A stretch of 36,373 bases of DNA from Neisseria sp. Lineage in GTDB: Bacteria; Pseudomonadota; Gammaproteobacteria; Burkholderiales; Neisseriaceae. How positions within the stretch are numbered: position 1 is the stretch's first letter; each line of letters opens with the position of its first letter. Positions 18,323 through 25,125 of this stretch are shown piece after piece. The notes beneath the pieces are model-generated. The model saw only the letters and a list, made by a program, of their open reading frames with translations. It had not been told where the DNA came from and did not search any database. The translations under genes were made by a program, and so were the position numbers. Location: assembly GCA_030538415.1 (NCBI GenBank), contig JAUNTY010000030.1, positions 1 through 36,373 of the forward strand, read 5' to 3'.

Positions 18323-19387
18323 CTATTTGACGATTTGATTCAACTCGCCGCGGGCATAGCGTTGGTACATCACTTCCAGCGACATCGGCTTGATTTTACC
18401 GGCCTGGCCTTCGCAACCGAAAGCCAGATAGCGGTCGATGCACACTTGCTTCATTGCCTCGACGGTTTTGCTCAGGTATTTGCGCGGGTCGAATTCGGCC
18501 GGGTTTTCGGCCATGAATTTGCGGATGGCACCGGTGGATGCTAAGCGCAGGTCGGTGTCGATATTCACTTTGCGCACGCCGTGTTTGATGCCTTCCACGA
18601 TTTCTTCCACCGGCACGCCGTAGGTTTCGCCGATGCTGCCGCCGTGTTCATTGATGATTTTCAGCCATTCTTGCGGCACGGAGCTGGAGCCGTGCATCAC
18701 CAAATGGGTGTTGGGCAGATGCTCGTGGATTTCTTTGATGCGGTCGATGCGCAATACGTCGCCGGTGGGTTTGCGCGAGAATTTATACGCGCCGTGGCTG
18801 GTGCCGATGGCGATTGCCAACGCATCCACGCCGGTGTCTTTCACAAAACGGGCGGCGTCTTCCACACTGGTGAGCATTTGGTCGTGGCTGAGTTTGCCCA
18901 CGGCGCCTACGCCGTCTTCTTCGCCGGCTTCACCGGTTTCGAGATTGCCCAATACGCCGATTTCACCTTCTACCGATACGCCGCAGGCATGGGAGAATTC
19001 CACCACTTTACGGGTTACTTCGACGTTGTATTCGTAAGAGGCGGGGGTTTTGCCGTCTTCCAGCAGCGAGCCGTCCATCATCACCGAGCTGAAACCGAGC
19101 TGGATAGAGCGTTGGCAAACATCCGGCGAAGCGCCGTGGTCTTGGTGCATTACCACCGGAATATGGGGAAATTCTTCAATGGCTGCAATAATCAGGCTGC
19201 GTAAGAAAGGGGCTCCGGCATATTTGCGGGCGCCTGCGCTGGCCTGCACGATAACGGGGGCGTTAACCTGGTCGGCAGCTTCCATAATGGCGCGCATTTG
19301 CTCGAGGTTGTTGACGTTGAAAGCGGGCAGGCCGTAGCTGTTTTCCGCTGCGTGGTCCAGCAGTTGACGCATGGATACGAGAGCCAT
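18323..19387 (-). CDS. fba: Fructose-bisphosphate aldolase, class II
   Basis: A 354-residue zinc-dependent aldolase that cleaves fructose 1,6-bisphosphate to DHAP and glyceraldehyde 3-phosphate. The zinc-site motif HQDHG lies at residues 81-85. [19 protein letters not shown] and [11 protein letters not shown] are the other metal and phosphate-binding segments. The length and the insertion [13 protein letters not shown] match the longer (Calvin-type, CbbA-like) class II group. GGAGAAATTT precedes the ATG. With pgk, about 0.8 kb away on the same strand, it serves both glycolysis and gluconeogenesis. Confidence 0.96.
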   Translation of the reverse strand: MALVSMRQLLDHAAENSYGLPAFNVNNLEQMRAIMEAADQVNAPVIVQASAGARKYAGAPFLRSLIIAAIEEFPHIPVVMHQDHGASPDVCQRSIQLGFSSVMMDGSLLEDGKTPASYEYNVEVTRKVVEFSHACGVSVEGEIGVLGNLETGEAGEEDGVGAVGKLSHDQMLTSVEDAARFVKDTGVDALAIAIGTSHGAYKFSRKPTGDVLRIDRIKEIHEHLPNTHLVMHGSSSVPQEWLKIINEHGGSIGETYGVPVEEIVEGIKHGVRKVNIDTDLRLASTGAIRKFMAENPAEFDPRKYLSKTVEAMKQVCIDRYLAFGCEGQAGKIKPMSLEVMYQRYARGELNQIVK

Positions 19388-19427
19388 AAATTTCTCCAGA
19401 TTGTGAAATTAAATAATTGGTTTGCGC

Positions 19428-19433
19428 ATTATA
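19428..19433 (-). promoter_or_regulatory. Candidate -10 for fba
   Basis: The minus strand reads TATAAT here, 40 bases before the fba ATG. Immediately upstream, TCGCCTG-AAAACTA-CAGGCGA (19442-19462) is a perfect 7-base inverted repeat that would overlap the -35 region and could be an operator. No good -35 hexamer is present. Confidence 0.45.
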
Positions 19434-19570
19434 GCAGCTTATCGCCTGAAAACTACAGGCGACAACATAAATTTCATCCGGGTTGCGTTGCGCACCATAT
19501 TGATATTAACAAGCTTGTAAGTGCTTGCAAAAATCTGGCGGCAGCCTTGTAAACGGGAGGAGGTGTCTTT

Positions 19571-19591
19571 ATGATTCGCTCCCCATATTGA
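19571..19591 (+). other. Possible 6-residue leader ORF
   Basis: ATG-ATT-CGC-TCC-CCA-TAT-TGA (MIRSPY) follows a very strong Shine-Dalgarno sequence, GGGAGGAGGT at 19555-19564, at ideal spacing. It ends 20 bases before the BOF gene. It may be a translated leader controlling the next gene, or a relic of another start. No homology can be judged at this length. Confidence 0.3.
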
Positions 19592-19611
19592 ATATCTAAG
19601 GATAGTGAATC

Positions 19612-19971
19612 ATGAAAGCAAAATTGGCGATGTTGATGGCGGCTGCGGCTTTGGGTATGAGTGGTGCGGCTGTTGCCGCCGAAACTTTCGGCGCAGGTGC
19701 CGCCAGTCGCGCAACGGTGCAATCTGTGGCTGAGGCCAAAAAATTGCCGGATGACACCAAGGTAACGTTGGAAGGCAATGTTGTAAAGCAGATTTCCAAA
19801 GAGCGTTATGAATTCCGCGACCGCACCGGCAGCATTACTGTAGAAATTGACGACGAAGACTGGAACGGCATTACCGTTAATGCACGAGATACTGTGCGCA
19901 TTGATGGCGAAGTGGAGCAAAAGCGTAACGGTACTGTGGAAATTGATGTTGATCGCGTATATAAGCGCTAA
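19612..19971 (+). CDS. BOF/YgiW-family periplasmic OB-fold protein
   Basis: A 119-residue protein with a signal peptide (MKAKLAMLMAAAALGMSGAAVAA) and one bacterial OB-fold (BOF, DUF388/YgiW) domain. The domain has VTLEGNVVKQISKERYEFRD, then GSITVEIDDEDWNGITVNARDTVRIDGEV. YgiW-type proteins are periplasmic and linked to stress tolerance in enterobacteria. The ligand is unknown. AAGGATAG precedes the ATG. The gene stands alone, convergent with pgk, with a possible tiny leader ORF upstream. Confidence 0.88.
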   Translation: MKAKLAMLMAAAALGMSGAAVAAETFGAGAASRATVQSVAEAKKLPDDTKVTLEGNVVKQISKERYEFRDRTGSITVEIDDEDWNGITVNARDTVRIDGEVEQKRNGTVEIDVDRVYKR

Positions 19972-20051
19972 AGATTGCAGTATCGGCGGCTGGTATAGCC
20001 CAAAGCGGGCAGGCCGCTGGCGCATGTGGATGATTTGTTTTGTGTCATCGG

Positions 20052-20083
20052 AAACCCCAAGCGGTAAAACGGATGGGGTTTTA
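20052..20083 (+). terminator. Possible terminator after the BOF gene
   Basis: AAACCCC (20052-20058) and GGGGTTTT (20075-20082) form a short stem ending in Ts. It precedes the stronger DUS hairpin at 20105. Confidence 0.5.
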
Positions 20084-20104
20084 CGGTTAAGCAAGGTAAA
20101 CAAA

Positions 20105-20136
20105 AAAGGCCGTCTGAAACGTTTCAGACGGCCTTT
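20105..20136. terminator. DUS-based bidirectional terminator
   Basis: AAAGGCCGTCTGAAAC and GTTTCAGACGGCCTTT form a perfect 32-base palindrome with A/T-rich flanks, between the convergent BOF gene and pgk. Inverted AG-DUS pairs of this kind commonly act as terminators in Neisseria. Confidence 0.9.
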
Positions 20137-20154
20137 CATTAATAAATATCCTGT

Positions 20155-21330
20155 TTAGGCGCGTTTTTCCAACACGGCTACTGCAGGCAGCTCTTTGCCT
20201 TCTAGGAATTCGAGGAAAGCACCGCCGCCGGTGGAGATGTAGCTGATTTGGTCGGTGACGCCGAATTTGGCAATCGCCGCCAGTGTGTCGCCGCCGCCCG
20301 CAATCGAGAAGGCATTGCTTTCGGCAATGGCTTTGGCCAAGGCTTCGGTGCCGCCTGCGAATTGGTCGAACTCGAATACGCCGACCGGGCCGTTCCACAC
20401 AACGGTACCGGCTTTTTTCAGCAATTCGGCCAAAGCGGCGGCAGATTGCGGGCCAACGTCCAAAATCATATCGTCGGCAGCAACGTCGTCAATCGCTTTA
20501 ACCGTGGCTTCGGCCGATTCGGCAAATTCTTTGGCGCAGACGACATCGGTCGGCAGGGGGACGCTACCGCCTTTAGCCGCCATTTTCTGCATGATTTTTT
20601 TCGACTCTTCTACCAAATCGTGCTCAGCCAGCGATTTGCCGATGGGTTTGCCTTCGGCCAGCAGGAAGGTATTGGCAATGCCGCCGCCGACAATCAGCTG
20701 GTCAACCTTGTCGGCCAGGCTTTCCAGAATGGTGAGTTTGGTGGAAACTTTGCTGCCGGCCACAATCGCTACCAGCGGACGGGCGGGCGCTTTCAGCGCT
20801 TTGCCCAAAGCATCAAGCTCGCCCGCCATCAATACGCCTGCGCAGGCTACCGGCGCGGCTTGTGCAACGGCTTCGGTAGAGGCTTGGGCGCGGTGGGCGG
20901 TGCCGAAGGCATCGTTGACGAATACATCGCACAAGGCGGCGTAGGCTTTGCCCAATTCCAGGTCGTTTTTCTTTTCGCCTTTATTGATGCGCACGTTTTG
21001 CAGCATGGCCACTTCACCGGCTTGCAGCGCGGGCTTGTGTTCGCGCCAGTCGTTCAATACGCTTACTTCTTTGCCCAACAGTTTGCCCAAGTGTGCGGCT
21101 ACCGGTGCCACGTCGTCTTCCGGCTGGAATTCGCCTTCGGTGGGTCGGCCGAGGTGGGACATGACGATGACGGCGGCGCCGTTGTCGAGGCAGTATCGGA
21201 TGGAAGCCAGAGAGGCGCGGATACGGGTGTCGTCGCTGATGGCGCCGTCTTTAAACGGCACGTTCATGTCGGCGCGGATTAAAACGGTTTTGCCCTGCAC
21301 GTTTTGCTCGGTTAATTTCAAAAAAGCCAT
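20155..21330 (-). CDS. pgk: Phosphoglycerate kinase
   Basis: A 391-residue enzyme that interconverts 1,3-bisphosphoglycerate/ADP and 3-phosphoglycerate/ATP. It starts [25 protein letters not shown], after AAGGAAACCGAC; an ATG ten codons upstream is in frame but has no family support. The RADMNVPF substrate loop, SHLGRPTEG, the hinge region and [13 protein letters not shown] of the nucleotide domain are intact. It is transcribed alone from a candidate promoter at 21369-21397. Confidence 0.97.
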   Translation of the reverse strand: MAFLKLTEQNVQGKTVLIRADMNVPFKDGAISDDTRIRASLASIRYCLDNGAAVIVMSHLGRPTEGEFQPEDDVAPVAAHLGKLLGKEVSVLNDWREHKPALQAGEVAMLQNVRINKGEKKNDLELGKAYAALCDVFVNDAFGTAHRAQASTEAVAQAAPVACAGVLMAGELDALGKALKAPARPLVAIVAGSKVSTKLTILESLADKVDQLIVGGGIANTFLLAEGKPIGKSLAEHDLVEESKKIMQKMAAKGGSVPLPTDVVCAKEFAESAEATVKAIDDVAADDMILDVGPQSAAALAELLKKAGTVVWNGPVGVFEFDQFAGGTEALAKAIAESNAFSIAGGGDTLAAIAKFGVTDQISYISTGGGAFLEFLEGKELPAVAVLEKRA

Positions 21331-21368
21331 GTCGGTTTCCTTGTGAAGTGAATGAATCAAACAGCACG

Positions 21369-21397
21369 ATTATGCGGGAAGCCCGCCGGATGGTAAA
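21369..21397 (-). promoter_or_regulatory. Candidate promoter for pgk
   Basis: On the minus strand TTTACC (complement of 21392-21397) and CATAAT (complement of 21369-21374) are 17 bases apart. The octamer GCGTATCA is directly repeated just upstream (21412-21419 and 21421-21428), a possible regulator site. Confidence 0.45.
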
Positions 21398-21450
21398 GCG
21401 GTGTTTTTGATGCGTATCAAGCGTATCATGACTACGTTTTGTTACAGATA

Positions 21451-21462
21451 TGGCCGTCTGAA
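21451..21462 (+). repeat. DUS, TG variant
   Basis: TGGCCGTCTGAA in the pgk upstream gap. Confidence 0.9.
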
Positions 21463-21488
21463 CGGGATAAAGCCGATATCAACAAACA

Positions 21489-21516
21489 AGGCCGTCTGAA
21501 ACGTTTCAGACGGCCT
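21489..21516. repeat. Inverted AG-DUS palindrome
   Basis: AGGCCGTCTGAAAC and GTTTCAGACGGCCT form a perfect 28-base palindrome in the pgk-thioredoxin gap. It is not followed by a T tract on either strand, so termination activity is doubtful. Confidence 0.85.
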
Positions 21517-21544
21517 GAGATCTTGGCAAAATTCCCCTGCCCGT

Positions 21545-21706
21545 CGCACCCGCGCAGGCAGATGCCTGATGCAAAGCGTGGCTTTGTTTGCCTGCTCACT
21601 TTATGATTAAAAAATCAATGTAAATCAAAAAGGTTGTGTATTTTCAAGGCTGAAAGGTTCAAGCTGAAGCTGTGCTTCAGACTGGGCACCCGCCTGCGCG
21701 GGTGCG
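21545..21706. repeat. Spaced 15-base inverted repeat
   Basis: CGCACCCGCGCAGGC (21545-21559) recurs inverted as GCCTGCGCGGGTGCG (21692-21706), 132 bases apart. The right copy is also part of a local hairpin, GCACCCGC-CTGC-GCGGGTGC (21686-21705). The segment between is non-coding, with AT-rich DNA in the middle. It may be an unclassified intergenic repeat. Besides DUS copies nothing else is seen in 21398-21756. Confidence 0.5.
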
Positions 21707-21756
21707 GCGGCTATTCTTTGCAAAGGCCTCGGCCTTGTTTGATATTCAGAGGCAGA

Positions 21757-22251
21757 TTACGCAGGGCATTTGGCGCGGGCGGCTTTTACGGCCTCGTCAA
21801 GTTTCCGGGCGGTCACTTCGCCGAGAATGGTCTGACGGTGGCGGCATTTCGGCGCTTCCACGGTGGTGAAAGGCAGTCCGCCGACGCTGTTGCCAAACGA
21901 TTTCATCCACTCGCGGCTGTCGTTGCCGTTATAGCGCCAAATGGGGTAGCCTACCGGGGTTTGCTGCAGGAATTTGCCGATGTTGTCGCTGCTGTCGAGC
22001 GCGATGCCGACCATATCGATGCTGCCTTTTTTCTGTTGTTTATACCAGGCCGACATTTCCGGCATTTCTTTGCGGCAGGGGCCGCACCAAGTGGCCCACA
22101 GATTGACGATGCGCACCGGTGCTTTGAGCGAGCTCAAGTCTTTTGACGCACCGGATTTCCAGTCTTGCAGGTCGGCGGCAGCACGGGCATCCTGACAGGC
22201 GGTCAGGGATAAAGAGACGGTGATGAGCAGGGCGGCGGGCAGGGCTTTCAT
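21757..22251 (-). CDS. TlpA-like thioredoxin-fold lipoprotein
   Basis: A 164-residue protein with a lipoprotein signal (lipobox LTAC, lipidated Cys19) and a thioredoxin fold. The active site WCGPC is at residues 55-59, the cis-proline region is GGLPFT, and there are additional cysteines in APKCRHRQ and at the C-terminus (AKCPA). It probably acts as a membrane-anchored periplasmic thiol-disulfide reductase of the TlpA/ResA type. GGAAGCACC precedes the ATG. It follows the small membrane protein gene by 66 bases on the same strand and is likely co-transcribed with it. Confidence 0.9.
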   Translation of the reverse strand: MKALPAALLITVSLSLTACQDARAAADLQDWKSGASKDLSSLKAPVRIVNLWATWCGPCRKEMPEMSAWYKQQKKGSIDMVGIALDSSDNIGKFLQQTPVGYPIWRYNGNDSREWMKSFGNSVGGLPFTTVEAPKCRHRQTILGEVTARKLDEAVKAARAKCPA

Positions 22252-22317
22252 GGTGCTTCCTTTATCAATTAAGGAAACATGATTGTAGGCTGTTTGCTCC
22301 CGGCGTCCAATACTCCT

Positions 22318-22530
22318 TTAGGCGAGTGGCGGCGAACCGGCATGGCGCAGCAGGGCGGGGCTGGGTTCGCCCACCAACTCGTCTTCCCATGCCGTCATGT
22401 GTGTTGCGGGTTTGCAGGCCCGGCGGCTGCGGTGTTGCCGACACCAGCCCAGCCAAACCAGTTGGAATGCATAAGGCAGCAGCAGGCCGATGTGCAACAT
22501 CAGCGCGGCCAGTAACCATTTTTCCGACAT
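22318..22530 (-). CDS. Small membrane protein, 70 aa, function unknown
   Basis: Starts MSEKWLLAALMLHIGLLLPY with one hydrophobic segment (about residues 5-29), followed by a basic, polar tail of about 40 residues (WCRQHRSRRACKPATH). GGAGGAGGT at ideal spacing before the ATG strongly supports translation. It lies directly upstream of the thioredoxin lipoprotein on the same strand, so it may be an accessory of that redox protein. This is inference from position only. I recognise no family. Confidence 0.65.
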   Translation of the reverse strand: MSEKWLLAALMLHIGLLLPYAFQLVWLGWCRQHRSRRACKPATHMTAWEDELVGEPSPALLRHAGSPPLA

Positions 22531-22603
22531 TCGACCTCCTCCACTTCGTTTTCCTGATTTTATTGATACAGCATGGCAGCCATCATTTAATATAAATAAA
22601 GTG

Positions 22604-22624
22604 ATAATAATATTTAATTATTAT
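22604..22624. promoter_or_regulatory. AT-rich palindrome, possible Fur-type operator
   Basis: ATAATAAT, spacer ATTTA, ATTATTAT: a perfect 8-base inverted repeat within GATAATAATATTTAATTATTAT, loosely like a Fur box. It lies 74 bases upstream of the small membrane protein start. It could be chance in AT-rich DNA. Confidence 0.3.
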
Positions 22625-22719
22625 AAGGCAGGGGTAGGGCATCGGCAACTGTTTATATCTGCAGGCAGTGGAAGTTTCCATCGGCATAATACCCATTCAT
22701 AAAAATAGCCCGGCTGCAT

Positions 22720-22755
22720 TGGCTCGCCTTGGCTCAAAATACGGCAAGACCCGAA
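22720..22755. repeat. Possible Correia fragment
   Basis: GCATTGGCTCGCCTTGGCTC followed by AAAATACGGCAAG resembles the internal part of Correia elements (compare 16339-16358), but no termini are visible. The rest of 22625-22930 shows no convincing gene; a 79-codon minus-strand reading there lacks family features and a ribosome binding site. Confidence 0.25.
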
Positions 22756-22930
22756 TGCGTGATTTTGTGGTGAAAATGTTGCGGCGGGGGCGACAATCGG
22801 CAGACGCTGGTTTACAATCAAACTGAGGCAACATTTCAACTGCATCATATACACGTACACGCAAGTGTGGGGTGGAGTTCGGGAAGCAGCGAAGATTTCA
22901 TGTGTTGGACATCCCGTCTGCCGTCACCGC

Positions 22931-22957
22931 CAACATGACGGATAATCGGTCATGTTG
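22931..22957. promoter_or_regulatory. Palindrome upstream of the ArsC-like gene
   Basis: CAACATGAC, spacer GGATAATCG, GTCATGTTG: a perfect 9-base inverted repeat 48 bases before the start codon. A second palindrome, GGTATACC, lies at 22980-22987. They may form an operator or leader hairpin. Confidence 0.4.
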
Positions 22958-23005
22958 CCGAATCCGGCATCGTTATCCGGGTATACCGAAAGCAAGGAGG
23001 CAAGC

Positions 23006-23362
23006 ATGGTTCAAACGGTTACGCTGTATCACAACAACCGCTGCAGCAAATCCCGCGCGGCATTGGCGCTGCTGCAGGTGCGCGGTGTCAAAGCCCGGGT
23101 GGTCAACTATCTGGATACGCCGCCGTCGTTGGAAGAGCTGCGGGCGTTGTTTGACAAACTCGGCGGCGGCTCGGTGCGCAGCATGATGCGGGTGAAAGAC
23201 GCGCTCTACCGTGAATTGCAGCTGGACAATCCGGATTTGGACAATGAAGATTTGTTGCAGGCCATCATGGCGCATCCCGCGCTGCTGGAGCGTCCGATTG
23301 TGGTGGCGGGAGACAAGGCCGCCATCGGCAGGCCGCTGGAGAATATTGAGGCATTGTTGTGA
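23006..23362 (+). CDS. ArsC/YfgD-type glutaredoxin-dependent reductase
   Basis: A 118-residue ArsC-family protein. The N-terminus VTLYHNNRCSKSRAALALLQ carries the catalytic Cys13 in the CxxS arrangement. The RSMMRVKDALYREL segment and LLERPIVVAGDKAAIGRP (with the anion-binding Arg) are family signatures. Such proteins reduce arsenate with glutathione/glutaredoxin, but without an ars operon nearby the physiological substrate is uncertain (YfgD-like). ATG 23006 is set by AAGGAGG at 22994-23000. The following gene starts 39 bases downstream after a DUS. Confidence 0.9.
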   Translation: MVQTVTLYHNNRCSKSRAALALLQVRGVKARVVNYLDTPPSLEELRALFDKLGGGSVRSMMRVKDALYRELQLDNPDLDNEDLLQAIMAHPALLERPIVVAGDKAAIGRPLENIEALL

Positions 23363-23386
23363 TGTTGAATTATTGTGTGATTGTTA

Positions 23387-23398
23387 AGGCCGTCTGAA
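23387..23398 (+). repeat. AG-DUS in the translation start region of the SanA-like gene
   Basis: AGGCCGTCTGAA ending three bases before the ATG at 23402. Confidence 0.95.
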
Positions 23399-23401
23399 AG
23401 C

Positions 23402-24061
23402 ATGAGGATGTCGCTTCTGCGCAGCCGCAACGGCTTGCGCTACTATTTGTTGCGCGGTATCGGCCTGAGTCTGTTGTTGGTGTCGGTATTGTTCGGCATG
23501 TGTGTGTCGGCCGTGTATCATACTGCCAACCGCCCGCTGCCTGCCGGTTTTCATGCCGATGCGGCGGTGGTGTTGGGGGCGGCTGCGTGGGACAAACGGC
23601 CTTCGCCGGTGTTTCAGGAGCGCATCAACCACGCGATTACGCTTTATCAGGGCGGCCGCGTCGACAAGCTGGTGTTTACCGGCGGCACGCCCAAAAAAGG
23701 CTTCATGACCGAGGCCGAAGTGGGGCGCCGCTATGCCATCAAGCAGGGCGTGCCCGCGCGCGACATCGTGTTTGAAAATACCTCGCGCGATACTTATCAA
23801 AACCTGCTCAATATCAAACCGCTGTTGCGCGAACACGATATCGCCAGCATCGTGATTGTCACCGACCCCTACCATACTGCCCGCGCCGCTGTGATGGCGC
23901 ACGACTTGGGCTTGAATGCGGAAACTTCGGGCACGCCAACCAGCCGCTACAGCGAATCGCGCAAGAAAACCAAATTTCTGCTGCAGGAAAGCTATGCGCT
24001 GTTTGGCTATCATGTCGGCAAATGGGGTAACCGCGTGTTGCAGTTTTTGAATTTCGGCTGA
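23402..24061 (+). CDS. SanA/YdcF-family (DUF218) membrane-anchored protein
   Basis: A 219-residue protein with one N-terminal membrane segment (LLRGIGLSLLLVSVLFGMCV) and a DUF218 domain. The domain carries DAAVVLGAAAWDKRPSPVFQERI, VDKLVFTGGTPKKG, ENTSRDTYQNL and VTDPYHTARA. Relatives include E. coli SanA, ElyC and YdcF, which affect envelope barrier function and lipid-carrier metabolism; the biochemistry is poorly known. The ATG at 23402 (or 23408) lies just after an AG-DUS, whose AAGG is the only Shine-Dalgarno-like sequence. Confidence 0.85.
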   Translation: MRMSLLRSRNGLRYYLLRGIGLSLLLVSVLFGMCVSAVYHTANRPLPAGFHADAAVVLGAAAWDKRPSPVFQERINHAITLYQGGRVDKLVFTGGTPKKGFMTEAEVGRRYAIKQGVPARDIVFENTSRDTYQNLLNIKPLLREHDIASIVIVTDPYHTARAAVMAHDLGLNAETSGTPTSRYSESRKKTKFLLQESYALFGYHVGKWGNRVLQFLNFG

Positions 24062-24067
24062 ATATTT

Positions 24068-24079
24068 TTCAGACGGCCT
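24068..24079 (-). repeat. AG-DUS after the SanA-like gene
   Basis: Minus-strand AGGCCGTCTGAA, six bases after the stop codon. Confidence 0.95.
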
Positions 24080-24191
24080 TTCCGTGCCTTGCCGCTGCTA
24101 CGGCAGCATCTGCTGCAAAAAAGCGCACACTTTCTCACATATATTAACGTTTTGCGGCTACAATTGAGCCTGCTTTCCAAAACCGAACAAA

Positions 24192-24203
24192 AGGCCGTCT
24201 GAA
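24192..24203 (+). repeat. AG-DUS abutting the hemJ start codon
   Basis: AGGCCGTCTGAA immediately followed by ATG. Its AGG, extended upstream to AAAAGG, is the only Shine-Dalgarno-like sequence for hemJ. Confidence 0.95.
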
Positions 24204-24626
24204 ATGTATTTGTGGTTTAAGCTGCTGCACATTTTCTTCATTATTTCCTGGTTTGCCGGATTGTTTTACCTGCCTCGTATTTATGTCAACCTGGCGCAGG
24301 TCGAGCCGGGCAACCGCGGCGAATACCAGCGCCTGCTCGGCATGGCAGAGCGGCTGTTCAAATTCATGACCCCGCTGGGCATCGGCGCCATCATTTTTGG
24401 TTTCGCCATTCCGTTTGTGACCGGCTGGTGGGGCATGGGCTGGGTGCACACCAAAGTAACGCTCGGCGTGATTCTGCTGGGCTACCATTTCTATTGCTAC
24501 CGCCTGCTGCTGGATTTTCAGGAGCAACGCAACCACTATTCGCACAAATGGTATCGCGTGTTTAACGAAATACCGGTGGTGATTATGGTGGTGGCGTTGT
24601 ATTTGGTTGTATTCAAACCCTTTTAA
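24204..24626 (+). CDS. hemJ: Protoporphyrinogen IX oxidase HemJ
   Basis: A 140-residue integral membrane protein of the HemJ family (UPF0093) with four predicted spans. It starts MYLWFKLLHIFFIISWFAGLFYLPR; His9 and the GWVHTKVTLGVIL segment are the conserved heme and substrate residues. HemJ oxidises protoporphyrinogen IX in the penultimate heme step. The ATG directly abuts an AG-DUS (24192-24203), whose AAGG lies nine bases before it. hemL, an early heme gene, lies 6.7 kb away, but not in the same operon. Confidence 0.93.
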   Translation: MYLWFKLLHIFFIISWFAGLFYLPRIYVNLAQVEPGNRGEYQRLLGMAERLFKFMTPLGIGAIIFGFAIPFVTGWWGMGWVHTKVTLGVILLGYHFYCYRLLLDFQEQRNHYSHKWYRVFNEIPVVIMVVALYLVVFKPF

Positions 24627-24630
24627 TCAG

Positions 24631-24642
24631 AGGCCGTCTGAA
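24631..24642 (+). repeat. AG-DUS in the CYTH gene start region
   Basis: AGGCCGTCTGAA two bases before the ATG at 24645. GAGG at its left edge is the only Shine-Dalgarno-like sequence. Confidence 0.95.
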
Positions 24643-24644
24643 AC

Positions 24645-25115
24645 ATGAGCATCGAAATCGAACGCCGCTTTTTATTGAAAAACGACAGCTGGCGCAAAGA
24701 AGCAGGGCAGCCGAAAACCTTGCGGCAAGGCTATTTGAGCGTGGAAAAAGAGCGCACCATCCGTGTGCGCATCATTGGCAATCAGGCTTGGCTCACGCTT
24801 AAAGGCTATATTTCCGATGTGTCGCGCAGCGAATTCGAATACGAAATCCCGCTGGTGCACGCCGAAACCATGATGGCGACCATGTGCCCCTTCAAATTGG
24901 AAAAACACCGCTACGAAATCAAGCACGGTGGTTTTGTGTTTGAAATCGACGAATACTTCGGCGACAACGCCCCGCTGATTGTGGCCGAACTGGAATTGCC
25001 GGGCGAAGACACCCCGTTTGAAAAGCCCGACTGGCTCGGCGAAGAAATCACTTCAGACGGCCAATACACCAATGCCTATTTGAGCAAACACCCGTATTCG
25101 GGCTGGCCGAAATAA
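24645..25115 (+). CDS. CYTH-domain protein, probable triphosphatase
   Basis: A 156-residue single CYTH (triphosphate tunnel metalloenzyme) domain. It starts MSIEIERRFLL. The hallmark ExExK is E4-x-E6-x-R8, so the lysine is replaced by arginine. Other tunnel residues are visible in TIRVRIIGNQAWLTLKGY, RSEFEYEIP, KLEKHRYEI, FEIDEYFG and VAELELP. Similar one-domain proteins (for example in Nitrosomonas) hydrolyse inorganic tripolyphosphate; adenylate cyclase is a less likely alternative. The start follows an AG-DUS, which supplies GAGG 11 bases upstream. Confidence 0.88.
   Translation: MSIEIERRFLLKNDSWRKEAGQPKTLRQGYLSVEKERTIRVRIIGNQAWLTLKGYISDVSRSEFEYEIPLVHAETMMATMCPFKLEKHRYEIKHGGFVFEIDEYFGDNAPLIVAELELPGEDTPFEKPDWLGEEITSDGQYTNAYLSKHPYSGWPK
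25052..25063 (-). repeat. DUS (TG variant) inside the CYTH gene
   Basis: Minus-strand TGGCCGTCTGAA, coding for SDGQ on the plus strand. Confidence 0.9.
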
Positions 25116-25125
25116 AGGAAAGAGT

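Noticed and set aside
18581-19204. Long plus-strand frames opposite fba, and similar ones opposite pgk, ffh, glpQ and hemL
   Set aside because: These are mirror frames of GC-rich codon third positions in strongly recognised genes on the other strand; none has a start signal or family features.
22621-22860. 79-codon minus-strand frame between the small membrane protein and the ArsC-like gene
   Set aside because: No ribosome binding site, no domain-like or membrane pattern, and it crosses a possible Correia fragment.
23006-23362. Arsenic resistance operon
   Set aside because: Only an ArsC-like protein is present. No arsR, arsB or acr3 neighbour is seen, so a dedicated arsenic system cannot be supported.
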